Source: Granulicella rosea (GTDB lineage: Bacteria; Acidobacteriota; Terriglobia; Terriglobales; Acidobacteriaceae). Taken from it: a DNA stretch of 64,000 nt. Below the pieces are notes generated by a model. It saw nothing but the letters and a program-made list of their open reading frames with translations, was not told where the DNA came from and made no database searches. Every line of letters begins with the position of its first letter. Within the stretch, counting starts at the first letter, position 1. Both the position numbers and the translations under genes were made by a program. Below are positions 34,089 through 43,712 of the stretch, piece by piece. The stretch covers positions 62,001 to 126,000 of the forward strand of contig NZ_FZOU01000002.1 of NCBI RefSeq assembly GCF_900188085.1. The letters are read 5' to 3'.

Positions 34089-36476
34089 ATGCCCCTCACC
34101 GTCGACAGGGACCGGTATCGCTTCGATGAGTTCGAGCTTCAGCCGTCGCGCCGTTCGCTCCTGCGCGACGGAAGCGTCGTGTCTCTTTCGCCGAAGGCGT
34201 TCGAGGTTCTCACCTACCTGGTGCTCAACCCTGGCCGCGTCATCTCCAAAGAGGAGTTGATCAAGGCCATCTGGCCGGGGTCGTACGTCGAGGAGAGCAA
34301 TCTCGCCCAGCAGATCTATGCACTGCGCAGGGCGCTGGCCGACCGGTCGGCCTGCATCGCCACGATCCCCGGACAGGGCTACCAGTTCACCGCCGAGGTC
34401 GTGCAGGCGACGGGGCCCGAATCGACGCACTCCGCCGCGCACCTGCCCGACGGCTCGTCGAGCAGCGAAATGCTCGTGCAGCACATGCACGAGCGCAGCA
34501 CGATCGTCGTCGAAGAGAGAGTCCCCAACCCTGCCGCTCACCCCGGCCGTCTCCGGGCGTTGCTGTGGACGGGGTTCTCGCTGGCGGCCGTTGCATTGCT
34601 CGCCATCGCTGGCGCCAAGGCGTGGCGCCGGTTCAACCCCCCATCGTATGGACACGCCGAGGCCGTCGTCGCCGATCTGGACAACAGCACAGGCGACACG
34701 GACTTCGACCATACGTTGAACAAGGTGCTACAGATCGACCTGCAGCAGTCGCCCTACTTCACCGTCATCAGCGAGGGCCGCGCGCGCCGCACCCTGAAGA
34801 TGATGCGTCAGCCGGCCGATGAGCCGATCACGGCGCCGCTGGCGCGCGAGATCTGCCAGCGGGTCAACGGCCAGCTCTATCTCGCGCCCGCCATCGCGAA
34901 GGTTGGCGACCGCTATCACCTGTCGCTGCTGGCCTACGACTGTGGGGACGGTCACACGCTTGGCGCGTTGCGCGAGACCGTGCGGTCGAAGAACGACGTT
35001 CTGGCCACCTTCTCGGACCTCACCGAAAAGATTCGACGCAGCGCGGGCGAGCCGCGAGCCTCGGTGAAGGAGTTCAGCAAGCCGGTCTACGATGAGCCGA
35101 CGTCTTCGCTTGAAGCGCTGAAGGCCTACTCCGAGGCCACCCGGCTGGGCGACGGCGGCAAATTCGCCGAGTCGATCGCGCTTTACCAGCACGCAGTTCA
35201 GCTCGACCCCAACTTCGCCGTCGCCTACGCCGACATGTCGACGATGTACTACAACACCGCCGACTGGACGCATGACAAGCAGGCCATCGCCAAGGCTTAT
35301 GCGCTGCGCGATACCGTCAACGAGCGCGAGCATTTTTACATCGAACTGCGGTATCACCAGAGCGTCACCGGCGACCTGCACTCGCTGATCGAATCGCTGC
35401 GCCGCTGGGCCGCGACCTACCCCGAGGACAACCTGCCCGTCGCCGATCTGGTGAACTTCGAGACCTGGACAGGGCAGTATCCGATGGCGGCCGCGCACGC
35501 CGAGGCCGTGCTGGCGCTTGAAGCAAAGAACAACATCCACAACGGCATCTCGTATGAGATCTCAGCCCGCGCCTTCCATCACGCGAATATGCCGGACAGG
35601 GTGCGAGCCGTCTACGCGGAGGCGCTGCGCTGGGGAGTCGATACGCAGGGGATGCACGGCGTGAGAATGGAGCTGGCGGCGGAAGACGGCGATCGGGCGG
35701 AGCTCGCGCGGCAGGAGGCGTGGGGACGAGGAACGCCGGCCGAGTCTCATATGCTCCAGATGGAGGGTTCGGTCGAACTGGCGCAGGGGCATGTCGCGCA
35801 GGCGGAGTCGCTCTTTGCCAGAGCCCGGATCGTCGCGCAGCGCGACAAGGTGGAGGACACACTCGCCGATATGGACGAGTACCAGGTGCGCATGCTGGCG
35901 GAGCTTGGGTTGACCGCCGAGGCGAAGGCGCAGTTGAAGGCGATGCCGGCCTCCGACCCATCGCTCGACAAGGCCTTTGCCGAGGCTGCCGTCGGCGAGA
36001 AAGAGGTTGCGCTCGCCGAGACGCGCCGCCAGCAGGCCGCCTCGCCGACCGACACGCTGTTGAACGTGGAATATGCACCGTCGGTGCGCGCCATCGTTGC
36101 GCTCGAAGAGGGCAAGCCGCAGGAGGCCGTTGCGCTCATGCAGGCCAGCGCGCCGTATGAGCTGCGCGATCCCACCGTGCCATACCTGCGGGGGCAGGCC
36201 TATCTCGCGGCTCGTCAGCCGGCGGAAGCAGAGGTGGAGTTCAATAAACTGGCCGACCGGCCCTGGCTCGCCGACCCGCCGGCGCCGCTCATTCCGCTGG
36301 CTCACCTGGGCCTTGCGCGTGCCTATGCCATGCAGGGACAGTTCGGCGAAAGCGGCAAACAGTACAAGGCGCTGCTCGACGCCTGGCAGGGCGCCGATAG
36401 CGACCTGCCCGTATTGAAGCAAGCCCGCCAGGAGTACGCGCAGGTTCTGAAGTCTTCGGCCAGCACGCGGCCCTGA
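34089..36476 (+). CDS. Membrane-bound winged-helix (CadC-type) regulator with TPR repeats
   Basis: The 795-residue protein starts at ATG 34089, where homology begins. Residues about 4-105 are an OmpR/CadC-type winged helix (LSPKAFEVLTYLVLNPGRV, ending GQGYQFTAEV). A single transmembrane helix follows (about 158-180; FSLAAVALLAIAGAKAW). The rest, expected outside the membrane, starts with a beta-rich segment (about 190-340) and continues with about eight TPR-like helical repeats (e.g. AVQLDPNFAVAYADMS). It resembles the CadC-like ToxR family regulators that bind DNA while anchored in the membrane. The target is unknown; it lies next to the HGHW cluster and a TonB-dependent receptor. Confidence 0.85.
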   Translation: MPLTVDRDRYRFDEFELQPSRRSLLRDGSVVSLSPKAFEVLTYLVLNPGRVISKEELIKAIWPGSYVEESNLAQQIYALRRALADRSACIATIPGQGYQFTAEVVQATGPESTHSAAHLPDGSSSSEMLVQHMHERSTIVVEERVPNPAAHPGRLRALLWTGFSLAAVALLAIAGAKAWRRFNPPSYGHAEAVVADLDNSTGDTDFDHTLNKVLQIDLQQSPYFTVISEGRARRTLKMMRQPADEPITAPLAREICQRVNGQLYLAPAIAKVGDRYHLSLLAYDCGDGHTLGALRETVRSKNDVLATFSDLTEKIRRSAGEPRASVKEFSKPVYDEPTSSLEALKAYSEATRLGDGGKFAESIALYQHAVQLDPNFAVAYADMSTMYYNTADWTHDKQAIAKAYALRDTVNEREHFYIELRYHQSVTGDLHSLIESLRRWAATYPEDNLPVADLVNFETWTGQYPMAAAHAEAVLALEAKNNIHNGISYEISARAFHHANMPDRVRAVYAEALRWGVDTQGMHGVRMELAAEDGDRAELARQEAWGRGTPAESHMLQMEGSVELAQGHVAQAESLFARARIVAQRDKVEDTLADMDEYQVRMLAELGLTAEAKAQLKAMPASDPSLDKAFAEAAVGEKEVALAETRRQQAASPTDTLLNVEYAPSVRAIVALEEGKPQEAVALMQASAPYELRDPTVPYLRGQAYLAARQPAEAEVEFNKLADRPWLADPPAPLIPLAHLGLARAYAMQGQFGESGKQYKALLDAWQGADSDLPVLKQARQEYAQVLKSSASTRP

Positions 36477-36499
36477 ACATCACCCTCATCCAGTGAAAT

Positions 36500-36524
36500 G
36501 GGCGACCATTCACGATGGCCGCCC
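36500..36524 (+). terminator. Hairpin between convergent genes
   Basis: GGGCG..CCAT and ATGG..CGCCC at 36500-36524 form a hairpin with one A-C mismatch and a five-base loop, located 24 bases after the stop codon of the winged-helix/TPR gene. A weak GTCTT follows. Confidence 0.55.
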
Positions 36525-36564
36525 GTCTTCTAAGTTTGGAATCTGCACCGCTAACGCTTCAGGC

Positions 36565-39432
36565 TCAAAAGTTGAAGGTAGCCTGCAGGTCTACGCTTCG
36601 GTTCGACGCCGCGGAGCCGAAGAATCCGCCCGAGATCGCTGTCGATTTGCCGAAGAGCGCGGAGTCCAGCACGCCCGTCGGCGCCGCCAGGCTCACATGG
36701 TTGAAGATGTTGCGGCCCATGGCGGAGAAGGTCAGCGAGTACCGCCGGGGCGCCATCTGATCGAGCTTCGGAGGGCCGCCGTTGTTGCCGCTCAGGCCGC
36801 CGGGGCCAAGGCCGCCGCCTGGTCCGCCCCCGCCTGGTCCGCCCCCGCCGGGTCCACCGCCGGGTCCGCCCGGTCCGCCGTTCGACGCGCCGCCTGCGCC
36901 GCCCTCGACGCGCGGGCCGATTCCGAAGGTCTTGCTCAACCGCAGATTCATGCTGAACTGCGCCGGGCCGGATGCGAGGTTATAAGGAATCCGCGTGGAC
37001 GTCGCGCTCGGGTTCAGGTCGAAGTCTCCGTATGCGGTCTGCTTGGTGTCCGTGCTGCTGGCGGTCGCGTAGGCGGGCCGGTCGTTGTACTGGTTGTCGC
37101 CGTTCAGGTCCTGTCCGATGGTGATGTTGAACGGGCTGCCCGCATTGGCGACCAGGAACGGGCTGACCGAGATGCCGAGCGGCGCCAAGTAGTTTCCGCC
37201 GAGCAGGAAGCGGTTGCGTACGTCGAAGGTCGCCCGGCCGTAGTCGGCGCTGGGGCTGGTCGGATTCGATGAAAAGTAGGTTGCGCCGGAGGTGTCGGAC
37301 TTCGCGAAGTTCAGCGTGTAGAAGCCGAAGAGCGAGAGCTTCTTCGCTCTGACGGTATAGTTCACCGTCAGTTGATTCTGGTTGTACACGCCGCCCGACT
37401 GGAACTGGTAGATGTTCTCGTTGATCCCATTCGGACGCACGCCCGTGGCTGTCGTCGCGTTATAGGTCCCGGCGATGTAAGCGTTCGTATTCTCGCTCAG
37501 ATACTGGTGGACGCCGCGCGAGTTGATGTAAGTCGCCGACAGCGTGACCGCCTTGCCGAAGCTATGGTCGATGCCGAACGCCGCCTGCATATTGACGGCG
37601 GCTTTAAGATTCGACGCAACCGTATAGATCGTGGGCGCGCTCGTGCTGCTGGCCGCAAGCTGCGCCGCCGTGGGCGCGTTCGAGGTGAACGTTGGGTTCT
37701 TCACCACGTACTGCTGCTGGTTGGTCCCGTTCTGATGGATCGCGTCGAGCACATACGTTGGCGAAAAGCGATCGAAGAACCAGCCATAGCCCGCGCGAAG
37801 GACCGTGTTCGCCTTCTTGCCGTTGCGCGCTCCCGGCGCATAGGCCACCGCGAAGCGCGGCGCCCAGTCGTTGTGGTCGGAGATGCGGTTCTGGCCCTCG
37901 TAGCGTACGCCGTAGCTCAACGTCAGATTGGGTCGCGCGGTCCAGTCGTCCTGGAAGAAGGCGGCCGCGTCGAAGAGATTCACGCTCGCCGTCGGCGTGC
38001 CTGCGGTCACGTCGTACTCCGACGGTGTGCCTGCCGCATACGCGCTCAGTGACGAATAGATGTAGTTGCCGTTGAAGCCCGAACTTGACGTGTTCACCTC
38101 ATGCGTCAGACGCAGGCGCGTGCCGAAGTTCAGCGCATGCTTGCCCTCGGCCGCGGTCACGTAGTCCTGAAACTCGAACTTGTCCAGATTGTCCCGCACC
38201 GCTCCGGCGTTGCTGCCGCCGCCGGTAAATGCGCCCTGCACCGTCACGGTGGGGTCGCTGACCGACGCGGTCTGCGAGTCGCGGTCGGCAGTGTACTGGA
38301 AGCGGGTTTCGTTCAATACCTTCGAACTGATCACCTGGCTATCGCTGATCTGCAGCGTGTGCTCGTAGTTCAGCACGTTGTAACCCTGCGTCTGCAGCGC
38401 AAATCCGGAGACGCCGTCGTTGGTGTTCTTCTGCCGGTCGAACATGTAACGAAGGGTGAGCGTATTGTTCGCGCCCAGTTGCAGGTCGACCCGGGGGCTG
38501 ATGTCCAGGCGCGACTGCGGATTCGGCACGGCAAGGCTGTAGGCCTGCGCCGCGCCGCCCGTGCCCAGGATGTCCGCGTTGATGATGGAGTTCGAGGCGT
38601 TGTCCCGGCGAAAGACGCTTGTGAACCACGACGCATTCTTACCCAGCGACCCACCCGCATTTCCTGTGAAGAAAGTCGAGTAGTACGAAGGCTCGTTGGT
38701 CACGAAGGGGTTGAGCGAGTTGAACTCCTTCGTGTTGCCCGAGAAGGTGAGCGAACCGCGAAACTTGTCCGTGCCCGGCTTGGTCAGGATCTCGATCCGG
38801 CCATAACCCAGCTTGTCGTACTGCGCGGAGAAGGGGTTGCGATTGATATGGATCGCGCGGATGGAGCTCTTCGGCGGAAGCTGGCCGCCGGTGAACCCGT
38901 CGATGTAGATCTGCCCGCCGCTTGGTCCGGCAGCAGGCCCGGCCAGCGCGGTCAGCTCGTCCTGCAACTGGTCGGGATCGTCCGAAAGCGCATCCAGATC
39001 CTTACCCTGGATGACCATGGCGCTCGCATTGTCCTCGGGGTTCGTGCTCAGCGTGGCATCGTCGGCGGTCACCTGCACGGCCGATTCAAGCGAGATCGCG
39101 AGCTTCACATCTTCGCTCGTCACCTTGTCGCCGAAGACCTCCACATCCGTGACCGCGGCCGCATCGAAGCCCCGGGCGTTCACGCTGACGGTATAGCGTC
39201 CGGGCACGAGGCGCGCCGCCTCGTACGTTCCCATCGCGGTGGTCTTGATCTTGCGCGCGAGGCCCGCGGCGTTTGAAACAGTCACCTCAGCCTGCGGCAC
39301 CAGTGCGCCCGAGGGGTCTGTAATTGTGCCGCGAACCGTGCCGGTGGCGACCTGGGCCTGTACGGAGGAGGCCATGCACACGAGCATCGGCATCCCAAGA
39401 GCGAGTGGTACAAAAGTATTTTTCCTGATCAT
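36565..39432 (-). CDS. OAR-type TonB-dependent outer-membrane receptor
   Basis: The 955-residue protein starts at ATG 39432 behind AGGAAGG and has a signal peptide (LGMPMLVCMASSVQAQ). Residues about 28-110 are a carboxypeptidase-regulatory-like domain (TGTVRGTITDPSGALVP). A plug domain follows, with GGQIYIDGFTGGQLPPKSSIRA, then a 22-strand-type beta-barrel ending in ATFNF, a standard outer-membrane C-terminal aromatic signal. A Gly/Pro tract of about 35 residues (coordinates 36782-36885) sits in a loop near the end. These receptors import large substrates with TonB energy. It lies divergent from a CpxR-like regulator and shares its promoter region. Substrate unknown. Confidence 0.9.
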   Translation of the reverse strand: MIRKNTFVPLALGMPMLVCMASSVQAQVATGTVRGTITDPSGALVPQAEVTVSNAAGLARKIKTTAMGTYEAARLVPGRYTVSVNARGFDAAAVTDVEVFGDKVTSEDVKLAISLESAVQVTADDATLSTNPEDNASAMVIQGKDLDALSDDPDQLQDELTALAGPAAGPSGGQIYIDGFTGGQLPPKSSIRAIHINRNPFSAQYDKLGYGRIEILTKPGTDKFRGSLTFSGNTKEFNSLNPFVTNEPSYYSTFFTGNAGGSLGKNASWFTSVFRRDNASNSIINADILGTGGAAQAYSLAVPNPQSRLDISPRVDLQLGANNTLTLRYMFDRQKNTNDGVSGFALQTQGYNVLNYEHTLQISDSQVISSKVLNETRFQYTADRDSQTASVSDPTVTVQGAFTGGGSNAGAVRDNLDKFEFQDYVTAAEGKHALNFGTRLRLTHEVNTSSSGFNGNYIYSSLSAYAAGTPSEYDVTAGTPTASVNLFDAAAFFQDDWTARPNLTLSYGVRYEGQNRISDHNDWAPRFAVAYAPGARNGKKANTVLRAGYGWFFDRFSPTYVLDAIHQNGTNQQQYVVKNPTFTSNAPTAAQLAASSTSAPTIYTVASNLKAAVNMQAAFGIDHSFGKAVTLSATYINSRGVHQYLSENTNAYIAGTYNATTATGVRPNGINENIYQFQSGGVYNQNQLTVNYTVRAKKLSLFGFYTLNFAKSDTSGATYFSSNPTSPSADYGRATFDVRNRFLLGGNYLAPLGISVSPFLVANAGSPFNITIGQDLNGDNQYNDRPAYATASSTDTKQTAYGDFDLNPSATSTRIPYNLASGPAQFSMNLRLSKTFGIGPRVEGGAGGASNGGPGGPGGGPGGGGPGGGGPGGGLGPGGLSGNNGGPPKLDQMAPRRYSLTFSAMGRNIFNHVSLAAPTGVLDSALFGKSTAISGGFFGSAASNRSVDLQATFNF

Positions 39433-39495
39433 GTCTGCGCCTTCCTGACGCATCTCCAGAAGAACGCAGCCAGCAGGGCAGTGCGGCCACATTGC

Positions 39496-39543
39496 GTAAC
39501 GCTCTGTAAAGGTTTGTCACGATCGGCGTGACCATTCTTTACA
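39496..39543. promoter_or_regulatory. CpxR-box-like direct repeat and nested palindrome
   Basis: GTAAC-GCTCT-GTAAA at 39496-39510 matches the CpxR-box pattern GTAAA-N5-GTAAA except for one base. TGTAAAG at 39505-39511 pairs with CTTTACA at 39537-39543, and inside them GTCACG (39516-39521) pairs with CGTGAC (39527-39532). The site lies between the receptor gene and the CpxR-like gene, so it could control both and allow autoregulation. Confidence 0.55.
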
Positions 39544-39601
39544 ACGCAACCTCCAACGAACGGCGTCGACGGAGTTACCCTAGGTGGGAAGGCGTACATC
39601 C

Positions 39602-40312
39602 ATGGAAGACATTCTCCTCATCGACGACGACGTCGAGCTCTGCCAGATGCTGACCGAGTATCTTGGCCGCTACGAGCTGCGCGTCAACTCCATCCATCGC
39701 GGCGATACCGGGCTGCAGATCGCGCGTAGCCGCAGTTGGCCGATGATCCTGCTCGACGTCATGCTGCCCGGTCTCGATGGCTTCGAGGTGCTCAAGCAGA
39801 TCCGCACCTTCTCCACCGACAGCGTGCTGCTGTTGACCGCGCGCGGCGAAGACGTCGACCGCATCGTCGGTCTGGAGATGGGCGCCGACGATTACCTCGC
39901 CAAGCCCTTCAACGCTCGCGAGCTGCTCGCGCGCATCCGCGCCATTCGCCGGCGCAGCGAGACTCCCTCCGCCGGCGCCGAGTCGCCACAACTCATTGTC
40001 GAAGACCTGGTGCTCGACTCCGCGGCACGAACCGTACGTCAGGCCGGAGAATCAGTCGAACTCACGGATATTGAATTCGCGCTGCTCGAAGTGCTCATGC
40101 GCTCGCCCGGCAAGGTGGTTGAACGCGAGAGCCTCGCCGAAGAGGTGCTCGGCCGCAAGTTCAATCCCTTCGACCGCAGCCTGGACATGCATGTCAGCCG
40201 CCTGCGCCGGAAACTTGCCGGAGACGTCGCCGGGGAAGAGCGCGTCAAGACCGTGCGCGGAACCGGCTATCAGCTCGTCCTGCGCCGCAACCCAGCCGGC
40301 GGAAGGAGCTGA
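39602..40312 (+). CDS. OmpR/CpxR-family response regulator
   Basis: The 236-residue protein has a receiver domain (acidic residues D8-D10, phospho-acceptor D52 in ILLDVMLPG, T at LLLTARG, K in DDYLAKPFNARELLARI) and a C-terminal winged helix (about 130-232; ARTVRQAGESVELTDIEF, ending VRGTGYQLVLR). Sequence style and the adjacent kinase match the CpxRA pair. It overlaps nothing and ends two bases before the kinase start, so the two are co-transcribed. It probably binds the palindrome upstream, judging from a CpxR-box-like repeat. Signals and targets are not known here; envelope stress is the classical CpxRA input. Confidence 0.92.
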   Translation: MEDILLIDDDVELCQMLTEYLGRYELRVNSIHRGDTGLQIARSRSWPMILLDVMLPGLDGFEVLKQIRTFSTDSVLLLTARGEDVDRIVGLEMGADDYLAKPFNARELLARIRAIRRRSETPSAGAESPQLIVEDLVLDSAARTVRQAGESVELTDIEFALLEVLMRSPGKVVERESLAEEVLGRKFNPFDRSLDMHVSRLRRKLAGDVAGEERVKTVRGTGYQLVLRRNPAGGRS

Positions 40313-40314
40313 TC

Positions 40315-41685
40315 ATGCGCGGCCTCTTCTTCAAGATATTCGCCATCTTCTGGCTCGCGCAGAGTCTGATCTTCGTCATCTCGACCACGCTCATCGTGCG
40401 CCAGCGCTTCTCCGGCCCAGGCAACTTCGCCGAGGCGCTCGACAGCAACCTCCAGCACAACGCCAACCTTGCGATGCGCGACTATCTGGCTGGCGGTTGC
40501 AGCGGCTTCGCCCGCGCCGATGCGCGCTTCGAGCCCGCCGGCGCCGCGCTCCTGCAAGCCAACGGCGAGGTCATCTGCCGCACTCCCAACACCCCCGCGC
40601 TGACCGAGCATCCCGGCAGGTTTCCCGACCGCGTCGATGGCCGTCAGACCCCGGATGGCAGTGTCTGGTTCGTGCCCGTTGTTGGCCTCGACGGAGCGCG
40701 TTACGAATATGCATGGTTCCAGCTTCCGTCGACCAGGCCCGAACACCGCGTGAACCTGATGCACTTCGCCTTTCCGCAACTGCCGGTCGCCATCGCCGTC
40801 GGCGGACTCACGACCTTCGTGCTGGTTCTGCTCTTCAGCCGCCCGCTGGTGCGTCTACGCAAGGCCGCGCGTGCGCTGGCGGAGGGCAACCTGTCCGTGC
40901 GCGTCGAGCAGACGCCGGCGGCCAGTCTGCAGTCGCACTCGGACGAGTTTCAGGGGCTCGTGCATGACTTCAACCACATGGCCGAGCGGCTCGAATCGCT
41001 GGTCGGCGCGCAACGGCTTCTGCTGCGCGACGTCTCGCACGAGCTGCGTTCGCCGCTCTCGCGGCTCAGCGTCGCGCTCGAACTCGCACGCGAGGACGCC
41101 AACCCGGAGCTTGGCGAGCATCTGGCCCGCATCGAGCGCGAGGGGGAGAAGCTCAACCAGCTCATCGGCCAACTGCTCACGCTCTCCTCGATGGAGGCGC
41201 GCGAGAGTACGGCGACCTTCAAGCCGCTATCGCTCAACGAGATCTGCGAGCAGATCCTGCCCGATGCTGAGTACGAAGCCCAGCGCCGCCCCTGCACCGT
41301 GCTCCTGCAGCAGGACGCCGCATGCACGATCCGCGGCGACTGGGAGCTGCTCTACCGCGCCATCGAGAACGTCGTGCGCAACGCCATCCGTTACACCGGC
41401 CCAGGCACCCAGGTCGCCATCCGCATCGGCGAAGCTGCTGGCGATGCGAAGCGCATGGCCATGATCGAGATCATGGATCGCGGCCCTGGCATACCCGACG
41501 CAGAACTCGAACTCATCTTCCGCCCCTTCTATCGTGTGGACGAGGCGCGCAGCACAAGCACCGGAGGCTTCGGCGTCGGCCTCGCCATCACCGAGCGAGC
41601 CGTGCGTCTGCATGGCGGAACCCTGCGCGCCATCAACCGCGCCGACGGCGGCACAACCATCCAGATGATATTTCCCGAAGTATAA
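40315..41685 (+). CDS. CpxA-like sensor histidine kinase
   Basis: The 456-residue kinase begins with a transmembrane helix (about 5-25), a periplasmic domain of about 130 residues, a second helix (about 158-178), a HAMP domain (to about 235), an H-box with the phospho-histidine in RDVSHELRSPLSRL (about residue 242), and a HATPase with N-box NVVRNAIRYTG, G1 MDRGPGIPD and G2 GGFGVGLAI. It phosphorylates its partner regulator encoded two bases upstream. The sensor domain contains CGG-type cysteine residues (GGCSGFA, VICRT), so redox sensing cannot be excluded. Confidence 0.92.
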   Translation: MRGLFFKIFAIFWLAQSLIFVISTTLIVRQRFSGPGNFAEALDSNLQHNANLAMRDYLAGGCSGFARADARFEPAGAALLQANGEVICRTPNTPALTEHPGRFPDRVDGRQTPDGSVWFVPVVGLDGARYEYAWFQLPSTRPEHRVNLMHFAFPQLPVAIAVGGLTTFVLVLLFSRPLVRLRKAARALAEGNLSVRVEQTPAASLQSHSDEFQGLVHDFNHMAERLESLVGAQRLLLRDVSHELRSPLSRLSVALELAREDANPELGEHLARIEREGEKLNQLIGQLLTLSSMEARESTATFKPLSLNEICEQILPDAEYEAQRRPCTVLLQQDAACTIRGDWELLYRAIENVVRNAIRYTGPGTQVAIRIGEAAGDAKRMAMIEIMDRGPGIPDAELELIFRPFYRVDEARSTSTGGFGVGLAITERAVRLHGGTLRAINRADGGTTIQMIFPEV

Positions 41686-41689
41686 GCGG

Positions 41690-43582
41690 CTACTGCTCGG
41701 ACCCCGGCATCTCCAGCGCCAGGTAGTCGTACATCACATAACTCGGTTCGAGCTTATAGTCGGTGTTCACGAGCTCGATCGAGTTCTTGCCCACATGCAG
41801 CTTCGACACCGGGATCGCAACATTCTTCACCGAATACTTACCATGCGAACCCTGACGAAGCAGCGCGTTGCCTCCACCGAACTCCGGCGTAAACGTCGTC
41901 AGCGGAGCATCTCCGTTCACCGACACCTGCACATGCGCGCGGTCTGACCCAGCGATGGCGATGATGAGATTCGCATCGCCCTTCGCCGGTAGCTGTGCAA
42001 GGTTGAAGTCGATGCGCCACCGCCACGGCTCAGGATCGGCCTTGTCCTTGCGATAGCTCGACTGCGCGTAGTTCCAGTCCCTGCCGGGCTTGCTGACGCC
42101 GACGGTGTAGACGAGCGGGTTCGGAAACTCCAGCGCAAAGCCCTTGTACAGATACGGCATGAAGTAGTCGTTGCCATGATGGAACTCGGTTGAGTCGCGG
42201 TCCGGTTTGCCGATCTCCCATGCGAGATAGTCGCCGGTGCGGGGAATCGTCCACTGCACGTTTCCAAGCTGCGTGGCCGTTCCCGCCGTGACCGTGACGT
42301 TCCGCTGCACATACTGACCCACCTCGCCATCCACGAATGCGTACAGCGTATACACGCCCGGCCGCACGCTCGGAATCGAGAACGTCCCATCCGCCGCGAC
42401 ATGGCTCCAGTACTGATAGTTCTTCGTCTCCGACTGAAAATCGAGACCCGGCGGCGGCTGAGCGAGCCCGATCCACGCGCCTTTGGCAGTCTGCGTAGGC
42501 TTCAGTTTGTCCGCAATCGTGAACGTCCCAAGCACGCCTCCGCGTTGCGCGGCCGGCGGATACTCCGGCACGCCGGTCAGCCATGTGTAAGGCCACGCAG
42601 CCTGTTCCGCGGCTGCCTGCTTCTGCGCATCGTGCCACAGCGTATCGCCATCGGAGCCGCCATTTGCATAGAGGAGGAACGGCCCGAAGATCTTCGACCA
42701 CTCCTCGCCCGCGTCCACATGGATACCCGTATCGCCATAGTGATTGCGGCCGAAGTGATGCGTCATGCCGCCGTCGAGAGCGGTCAAGTCCTGCTTGCGC
42801 GGTCCATCGTTGTAATAATCGAAGCCGCCGAGCACGGTCCACGCGCCGAGCTTGTTCACGTCGCTTGCGAAGCCGAATGTGCCGATGTCCTCGTACGTCG
42901 CGCTATAGGTGTACTTGCTCTCGCCCCGGTTTGCCCACGGTCCGCTACGGAAGAAAGAGATCTCCTTGATCGGCGTCGGAATGCGATGCTCAAGCTCATC
43001 CGGCGTGGGCATCACCCAGTGCCGCGTGTTGTCGACATAGATCTTTTCGAGCAGCCACTTGCCGCCGTTGCTGGGCGTCTGCCAAACCACGCGCCACTCG
43101 CCCACGCTCGTCGCGGGATAGCTCGCTGGATGGCTCAGCAGCGCGTACACATAGATGCCCGTGGCGCCGCGCCGCAGCACGTAATGAATCTCGATATCGA
43201 ACGCATGCGGCTGCGCGCCGGTGTACTTCTCCTTGCAACCCACGTCCACCATGTCGGGCGTGTTCGTCTTCACGAAGCACTGGCAGTGGCCGGGATTCTG
43301 GTACGATTCGCCGCCGTCCATGCTCCAGTAGATCTGATCGTGACGCCCATTGCGATTGACCAGTTCATCCTTGTGAAAATGGAAGTCGGCGATGGTCGCC
43401 GTCGGCCCATCGATCGAGAACGAGACATTGCCATTGGCCAGGTCGTACTCCTCGCCATGCTGCGCGAGCGTCACGGCATGCAGGTCGCCGCTGCCGCCCG
43501 GCACGTTGGCATGGGCCGGAACGAACGCAAGCATGCACAGCGTCCACGCAGCGATAAGATGCTTCAGGGCAGGTTGCAACAT
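41690..43582 (-). CDS. Secreted polysaccharide lyase family protein (PL4 rhamnogalacturonan-lyase-like)
   Basis: The 630-residue protein starts at ATG 43582 (MLQPALKHLIAAW) and has a signal peptide (TLCMLAFVPAHA). Residues about 25-300 look like the catalytic beta-sandwich of PL4 enzymes (ATIADFHFHKDELVNR, DQIYWSMDGGESYQNP). Middle and C-terminal Ig/carbohydrate-binding-like domains follow, with FSIPSVRPGVYTLYAFVDGE in the fibronectin-like part and KLHVGKNSIELVNTDY near the end. PL4 enzymes cleave rhamnogalacturonan-I of plant pectin by beta-elimination. The stop is a few bases from the kinase stop, so genes converge without a terminator between them. Substrate is inferred from family. Confidence 0.8.
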   Translation of the reverse strand: MLQPALKHLIAAWTLCMLAFVPAHANVPGGSGDLHAVTLAQHGEEYDLANGNVSFSIDGPTATIADFHFHKDELVNRNGRHDQIYWSMDGGESYQNPGHCQCFVKTNTPDMVDVGCKEKYTGAQPHAFDIEIHYVLRRGATGIYVYALLSHPASYPATSVGEWRVVWQTPSNGGKWLLEKIYVDNTRHWVMPTPDELEHRIPTPIKEISFFRSGPWANRGESKYTYSATYEDIGTFGFASDVNKLGAWTVLGGFDYYNDGPRKQDLTALDGGMTHHFGRNHYGDTGIHVDAGEEWSKIFGPFLLYANGGSDGDTLWHDAQKQAAAEQAAWPYTWLTGVPEYPPAAQRGGVLGTFTIADKLKPTQTAKGAWIGLAQPPPGLDFQSETKNYQYWSHVAADGTFSIPSVRPGVYTLYAFVDGEVGQYVQRNVTVTAGTATQLGNVQWTIPRTGDYLAWEIGKPDRDSTEFHHGNDYFMPYLYKGFALEFPNPLVYTVGVSKPGRDWNYAQSSYRKDKADPEPWRWRIDFNLAQLPAKGDANLIIAIAGSDRAHVQVSVNGDAPLTTFTPEFGGGNALLRQGSHGKYSVKNVAIPVSKLHVGKNSIELVNTDYKLEPSYVMYDYLALEMPGSEQ

Positions 43583-43712
43583 GGAAGATAACTCCGTCGA
43601 CTCAGCACGGCGGATCGGCCCGTTCAACAGTCGGAGTATTGTTGCCTATCGATATTTCAAAAAGCAAACAAATTTTCCCTCGGAATGCATCGCGCCCGCA
43701 ACCCTCGGCATA

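Noticed and set aside
40315-41685. Assigning the kinase and its regulator directly as cpxA and cpxR
   Set aside because: Domains and arrangement are similar, but OmpR/CpxR subfamilies cannot be separated reliably by eye, so no symbols were given.
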